Origin: RGIG7450 sp045648785
Lineage (GTDB): Bacteria > Bacillota > Clostridia > RUG12999
DNA length: 64,000 bases
Reading direction: 5' to 3'
Assembly: GCA_045648785.1 (NCBI GenBank)
Contig: JAZROP010000003.1
Span: 26,213-90,212, forward strand
Part shown: piece by piece, positions 60,143 to 64,000 of the stretch
Numbering within the stretch: position 1 is the first letter of the stretch
How the letters are laid out: each line of letters starts with the position of its first letter
Notes under the pieces: generated by a model
The model's input: the letters and a program-made list of their open reading frames with translations, nothing else
The model's database searches: none
Told to the model about the DNA's origin: nothing
Translations under genes and position numbers: made by a program

Positions 60143-63100
60143 TTATTTAATGTAATCGGAACACTTATATTCTTTTGCTGTTCCTATAGGTGTAAGATTT
60201 TTCAAATCTTCCCATACAAACAATTTGATTGTTTGTGTCTTATCTAATGTTACACCTTCAAAACTGAAATCGACTGTTGTGTAATCATCAGCAATCAATT
60301 CTTTTTCTTCCATTTTCACCTCTACAAGAGTATTATTGCTATTGTAGATTGCGGCAATTACAGTTGCATTTCTCTTGTACTGCAAGTTGTTTTTCACATT
60401 GGCATTGATTATGCAACCTTTTGTTGTGTTTGCTACTGAGTGTAATTTAACCTCATAATAATTTTCGATTGCAGATTTACTTACATTTATAGTTGTTTCA
60501 TTGTTGGATTCATTACTATCAGCATCGGCACTTAATGTTACTGTCAGTGCTCCGTAACCATCTTCGTCAAACGCAAGTGATGATAAATCAACATCAAATT
60601 CAACAACTGTAGCTTCTTTGGAAGCAATAGTTTCGATTGTCTTTGTTTGTGGAGTGGTGGAAGTTCCATCTGACAAAGCGACAGTTATTCCACTTACATT
60701 TTCAAATCCGGCATTTTTAACTGTTACAGAAACTTTATTTTCACCAATAGCTGTTCCTGCTATTTTTGCATCAGCCGAACCGACTTCAACAGATGTACTA
60801 TTATTATCAACATTGTATTCATCAACATTTTCTGCTGATATAATTGCAAAAATATTTTGTGCTGTAAATGTTTCATCAATAGTAAATGGTACATCTATTG
60901 TTTTCTTTTCGCCTGCAAGTAATGATGTTTCAGATACATATTCGCCAAGTTTATTGCCTTTTTCATCAGTAATCTCAACAGTATAAGTCGCTACTGATAA
61001 TTCCCCTTTGTTTGCAATATCAACAAGCAAAGAGTTTTCGCCAACAACTAATTCATAGCTTCCAAGCATAGCATCATCTACTGTAATATCATAAGATGGC
61101 GTTACTTGTAAAGTACACAAATCAGCTTGACCGTCTGTATAATAATCATCTGTTGCTATTTTTTGTGTTCTGTTAAATGCTAATGTAACAGTTCCGTTTT
61201 CGTCCATAATTCCGTGCGGATATTTTACATTTTCGCCAAGCTCTGAAATCTGTATATCCTTACTCCAATTTTTTCCGTCATAGAATACACCTTGAATTTC
61301 AGCACCGCCGTCATTTACAGTTGTCCAAGTAATAACTATGTTTCCACTTCCGTTAGTTATTACATCAAAATCATCTGTAATACCACTTTGTGCATTATCA
61401 AATACAGCAAATGTATCTGTAGCTGTCTTATACATTATGTTACCTTCGCTATACCAGAACAACCATTCTTCGCCGTTTACATCTACAGCAATAGGGTTAG
61501 AATCCAATGTGCTGTTAGATGTAACCTGTGTTGTTTCTGTTCCGCTTAATGAATAAATATCTCTGTCAATAACAGTTGCATAATCATTATCCGTATCTGT
61601 TACATAATAAACATTCAAAGCATCGGTATAGCTTGCAGACATATTGGTTATTGCGGTAAGTTCACTTGCAATAGTGCTTTGTTCACTTAAATTACTTCCA
61701 TCGAAACTACAGGTCAATATAGAGTTTGTTCCTGCTGTTCCCATAAAGTTATCTTCTGTGTTGGTAGTCCAAACAATATATGCCACATCATTTTTTACTG
61801 CAAGTGTCGGTTTTGTGTCAATGGTGCTATTATCTGTAACACGAACTGCTTCATCAAAACCGCTACCATTCCATTTTGCCACATAAATTTCACTACTTTT
61901 GCTCATATCGTTAATAGAAGCGGTTTCATCAAATTCAGTATTAGCCTTTTGCCATACAACATAACCATCCTTCATTTCAGGATAGAAATCAGCAGTACCA
62001 TCATCAGCTACAGGAGCAGGAAGAGACCACTTTCCATTCTCTTCATCATAAACTGAATATACAAGCATTGACTTATTTACAGCTTCACGACCGCCATTGT
62101 CGGTTATCCACGCCATAACTTTAGTTCCTTGTATTTCAGTAATTATTGGAGCTGCATCTTTATATGTATTTTCTTCTAATACTGCTAATTGTTTATTTGT
62201 GTAATCAACAGCAAAAAGTGCAATATCGTTTGACATACCACCCATCCATTCAGATGGAGTCAAAATATAATCCCTGTTTTCAAGTTGCACAGGTGAATCT
62301 AAATCTATATTATTGTACATATCTCTTAAAGAATATAATCCGATAGTTGAGCCTAATACCGTATCAGGATTACCTGTTTCATAAATATACCATGTATCAT
62401 GTAGGAATGGTTTGCTATGAAGAACAACATTGAATGGACCTTTCAATTCAAAGCTCGCACTTCCCTCAACAGTAAGCTTCTGATATACTCTTTCTAATGC
62501 AACCTCTAAAGCTACTTCAACTTTACCTTTAACTCCTGCTGTCATTACATAAGGTATTCCTAAACCTCCACCAGCTTCTACAAATAGCGAAGGTGTAATA
62601 GAGCCTGTAAATGCTCTTGCAACGCCTTCTGCAGGAACATATCCTTTAACACCACCGACGAACTTCAATCCACCTCCAGCTCCAATCTCATAATACAGTG
62701 GTACAACACCAACAACAACCATACCTTGATGTGTATATTTTATTTCCCCGGCAACGATAATTCCACCTTCAAAAATTTTCATTTTGCCGTTTTCATCAAT
62801 TACACCTTCAATATATCCGCTTACTGATACATCTGCACTGGTATTACCTTGCGTTTTTAAACCAACATCGCTATTAAATGCAGAAAGACAATCTGTGATT
62901 TCTTTATAATCTTTTGCTCCTTCGGTTATTTTTTTCTTGGCACTCTTAAAACCGGCAATTAAACCTTCCCATTCTTCTTTTTTCCATTTGCCATCTACGC
63001 CTTTTTTACCCTCAAGAGTTTTTGCTCCAATAACAACTTTAAATTCATTGCCATCTACAGTTATATCTGTGTTGAAAGCACCTAAGCTCATACCAAATTC

Positions 63101-64000
63101 ACCACTAACTATAGGCACTGAATCGGGGATTTGTACAACGAAACCATCAAACAATGTTGAATCTCCACCAAAGTGCGAACCCTCGCCCGTAGATGTTATT
63201 TGCAACTGAATTGGTTGAAATTCAACTGTTCCACCATCACCGGTTACAAGAATAACACAAATATTACCATTAGAATCAAATAATTGTGCAGGACAGATAT
63301 TTTCAAAAAGACCTGTAGCACTTTCAATATAATTTAATCCGCCTTGCGAAAGCAAAATTCTGCCTTCGGGTTTTCCTTGCCAATCAGGCTCAACAATTAT
63401 TGTAACTGTTTCTGTAGAGTCTTTACTAAAGGTTTGGTGTTGTGTTAACAAGTCATAAACTGTTCCATTTCTCTGCATAATTACAGTGGTATTTGTTTTG
63501 TATGTTCCTGTATATGTTCCGCCCAAAGCCACAAATTTAATACCGTTATTGTTAGCATAGGTTTCTACAGATGTTCCAGTATATCCGTAAATTGTATGCA
63601 AGTTTGAACAGTACCTAAAAGCATAGTTACCAATACTACTTACGGTATTAGGAAGTGATATTGTAGTAAGTCCGCTACAACTGTAAAAAGCATAGCTTCC
63701 AATACTTGTGATGCTGTTTCCGAACGATACACTTTTCAGTTTGGAGCAACCATAAAATGCTCCGTAACCTATGCTTGCTGCACTGTTGTTAAATATTACA
63801 GTTTCTAAATTTGAGCAACCATAAAATGCTCCGTAATATGATGAACTACTTGTGCCATTTATTGCGGTCAGCGATACAGGAAATGTAATACTTGTCAAAG
63901 AACTACAATTTCTAAACGCATCATAACCAATTGTTTTTACTGATGTTCCTAAATTTACATTTGATAGCTTTGTACAATTGTAAAATGCCCTGTTTCCAAT
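60143..64000 (-). CDS. Large surface protein: BspA-type LRR, propeller-like and CARDB-like domains (5' end outside window)
   Basis: The frame is open to the window edge; 1285 residues are visible. The first 140 or so are BspA/LRR_5 leucine-rich repeats of about 23 residues with the recurring I-x-x-x-A-F-x-x-C-x-x-L pattern (AFYGCSKL, AFYSCSGL, AFRYCSNL). Then comes a region of about 400 residues rich in glycine and beta strands, a propeller-like region with repeated W/Y-rich blades (YVVWQKANTEF, AYIVWTTNTED, EWLFWYSEGN, IVITWTTVNDG), at least two CARDB-like beta-sandwiches, and a C-terminal domain ending near LFVWEDLKNLTPIG. No LPxTG motif or SLH repeat is seen in this part. Probably a secreted adhesin; the anchor and signal peptide, if any, lie outside. 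Confidence 0.85.
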   Translation of the reverse strand: MGNRAFYNCTKLSNVNLGTSVKTIGYDAFRNCSSLTSITFPVSLTAINGTSSSSYYGAFYGCSNLETVIFNNSAASIGYGAFYGCSKLKSVSFGNSITSIGSYAFYSCSGLTTISLPNTVSSIGNYAFRYCSNLHTIYGYTGTSVETYANNNGIKFVALGGTYTGTYKTNTTVIMQRNGTVYDLLTQHQTFSKDSTETVTIIVEPDWQGKPEGRILLSQGGLNYIESATGLFENICPAQLFDSNGNICVILVTGDGGTVEFQPIQLQITSTGEGSHFGGDSTLFDGFVVQIPDSVPIVSGEFGMSLGAFNTDITVDGNEFKVVIGAKTLEGKKGVDGKWKKEEWEGLIAGFKSAKKKITEGAKDYKEITDCLSAFNSDVGLKTQGNTSADVSVSGYIEGVIDENGKMKIFEGGIIVAGEIKYTHQGMVVVGVVPLYYEIGAGGGLKFVGGVKGYVPAEGVARAFTGSITPSLFVEAGGGLGIPYVMTAGVKGKVEVALEVALERVYQKLTVEGSASFELKGPFNVVLHSKPFLHDTWYIYETGNPDTVLGSTIGLYSLRDMYNNIDLDSPVQLENRDYILTPSEWMGGMSNDIALFAVDYTNKQLAVLEENTYKDAAPIITEIQGTKVMAWITDNGGREAVNKSMLVYSVYDEENGKWSLPAPVADDGTADFYPEMKDGYVVWQKANTEFDETASINDMSKSSEIYVAKWNGSGFDEAVRVTDNSTIDTKPTLAVKNDVAYIVWTTNTEDNFMGTAGTNSILTCSFDGSNLSEQSTIASELTAITNMSASYTDALNVYYVTDTDNDYATVIDRDIYSLSGTETTQVTSNSTLDSNPIAVDVNGEEWLFWYSEGNIMYKTATDTFAVFDNAQSGITDDFDVITNGSGNIVITWTTVNDGGAEIQGVFYDGKNWSKDIQISELGENVKYPHGIMDENGTVTLAFNRTQKIATDDYYTDGQADLCTLQVTPSYDITVDDAMLGSYELVVGENSLLVDIANKGELSVATYTVEITDEKGNKLGEYVSETSLLAGEKKTIDVPFTIDETFTAQNIFAIISAENVDEYNVDNNSTSVEVGSADAKIAGTAIGENKVSVTVKNAGFENVSGITVALSDGTSTTPQTKTIETIASKEATVVEFDVDLSSLAFDEDGYGALTVTLSADADSNESNNETTINVSKSAIENYYEVKLHSVANTTKGCIINANVKNNLQYKRNATVIAAIYNSNNTLVEVKMEEKELIADDYTTVDFSFEGVTLDKTQTIKLFVWEDLKNLTPIGTAKEYKCSDYIK

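Noticed and set aside
60618..63209. Plus-strand reading frames opposite the large surface protein.
   Set aside because: No RBS or family pattern; the minus-strand frame is open for more than 3.8 kb with repeat structure.

Overview
The window looks like about 64 kb of chromosome from an anaerobic, endospore-forming low-GC Firmicute (class Clostridia); genus cannot be fixed. The evidence is rubrerythrin plus a flavodiiron protein, several sporulation or spore-envelope families (SPOCS/LysM protein, SpoIID/LytB protein, LysM-GH18 hydrolase, RicT), a bacterial ferredoxin, AGGAGG-type ribosome binding sites and consensus TTGACA-17-TATAAT promoters. There is no rRNA, tRNA, CRISPR array, insertion sequence or prophage. 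Most of it is dense, orderly core genome.

Layout. 1-2.2 kb: oxygen-defence pair (rubrerythrin end, flavodiiron-flavin reductase-rubredoxin fusion). 2.3-12 kb: yceD-rpmF, a DUF512 radical-SAM-like protein, der, then a tightly coupled envelope run plsY-murJ-O-antigen ligase-like-glycosyltransferase-two DUF4330 proteins. 12-15.5 kb: tig-clpP-clpX. 15.6-20 kb: a small secreted protein, a SPOCS/LysM spore-coat type protein, greA-lysS. 20-31 kb (minus strand): Na/Pi transporter, Fe-alcohol dehydrogenase, HAD phosphatase, two-component system, RpiR regulator with a TrpR-like/methyltransferase fusion, TrkAH potassium uptake and a cysteine-rich protein. 31-35 kb: asd, SpoIID/LytB, LysM-GH18. 35-39.8 kb: four-gene glycan cluster. 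39.9-49.1 kb: ferredoxin, ricT, holB, darA; S41 protease, SLH-like protein; argS, DUF1934, murI, rodA.

49.2-57.8 kb is the most distinctive metabolic locus: a DeoR regulator followed by a SorE-like zinc dehydrogenase, a sorbitol-6-phosphate-dehydrogenase-like SDR and a complete 2-oxoacid (or acetoin) dehydrogenase complex in the unusual order E2-E3-E1, with E1 alpha and beta fused and E1 alpha carrying insertions. The visible codon choice suggests high expression. It reads as a self-contained route from a polyol or sugar phosphate to an acyl-CoA, in a lineage that normally relies on pyruvate:ferredoxin oxidoreductase. The substrate is not known.

57.9-59.9 kb is an AT-rich two-gene accessory cassette (unknown protein plus DUF2971 protein) with its own consensus promoter and a structured leader. 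60.1-64 kb is the C-terminal 1285 residues of a very large surface protein with BspA-type leucine-rich repeats, a propeller-like region and CARDB-like repeats; it runs off the window edge.
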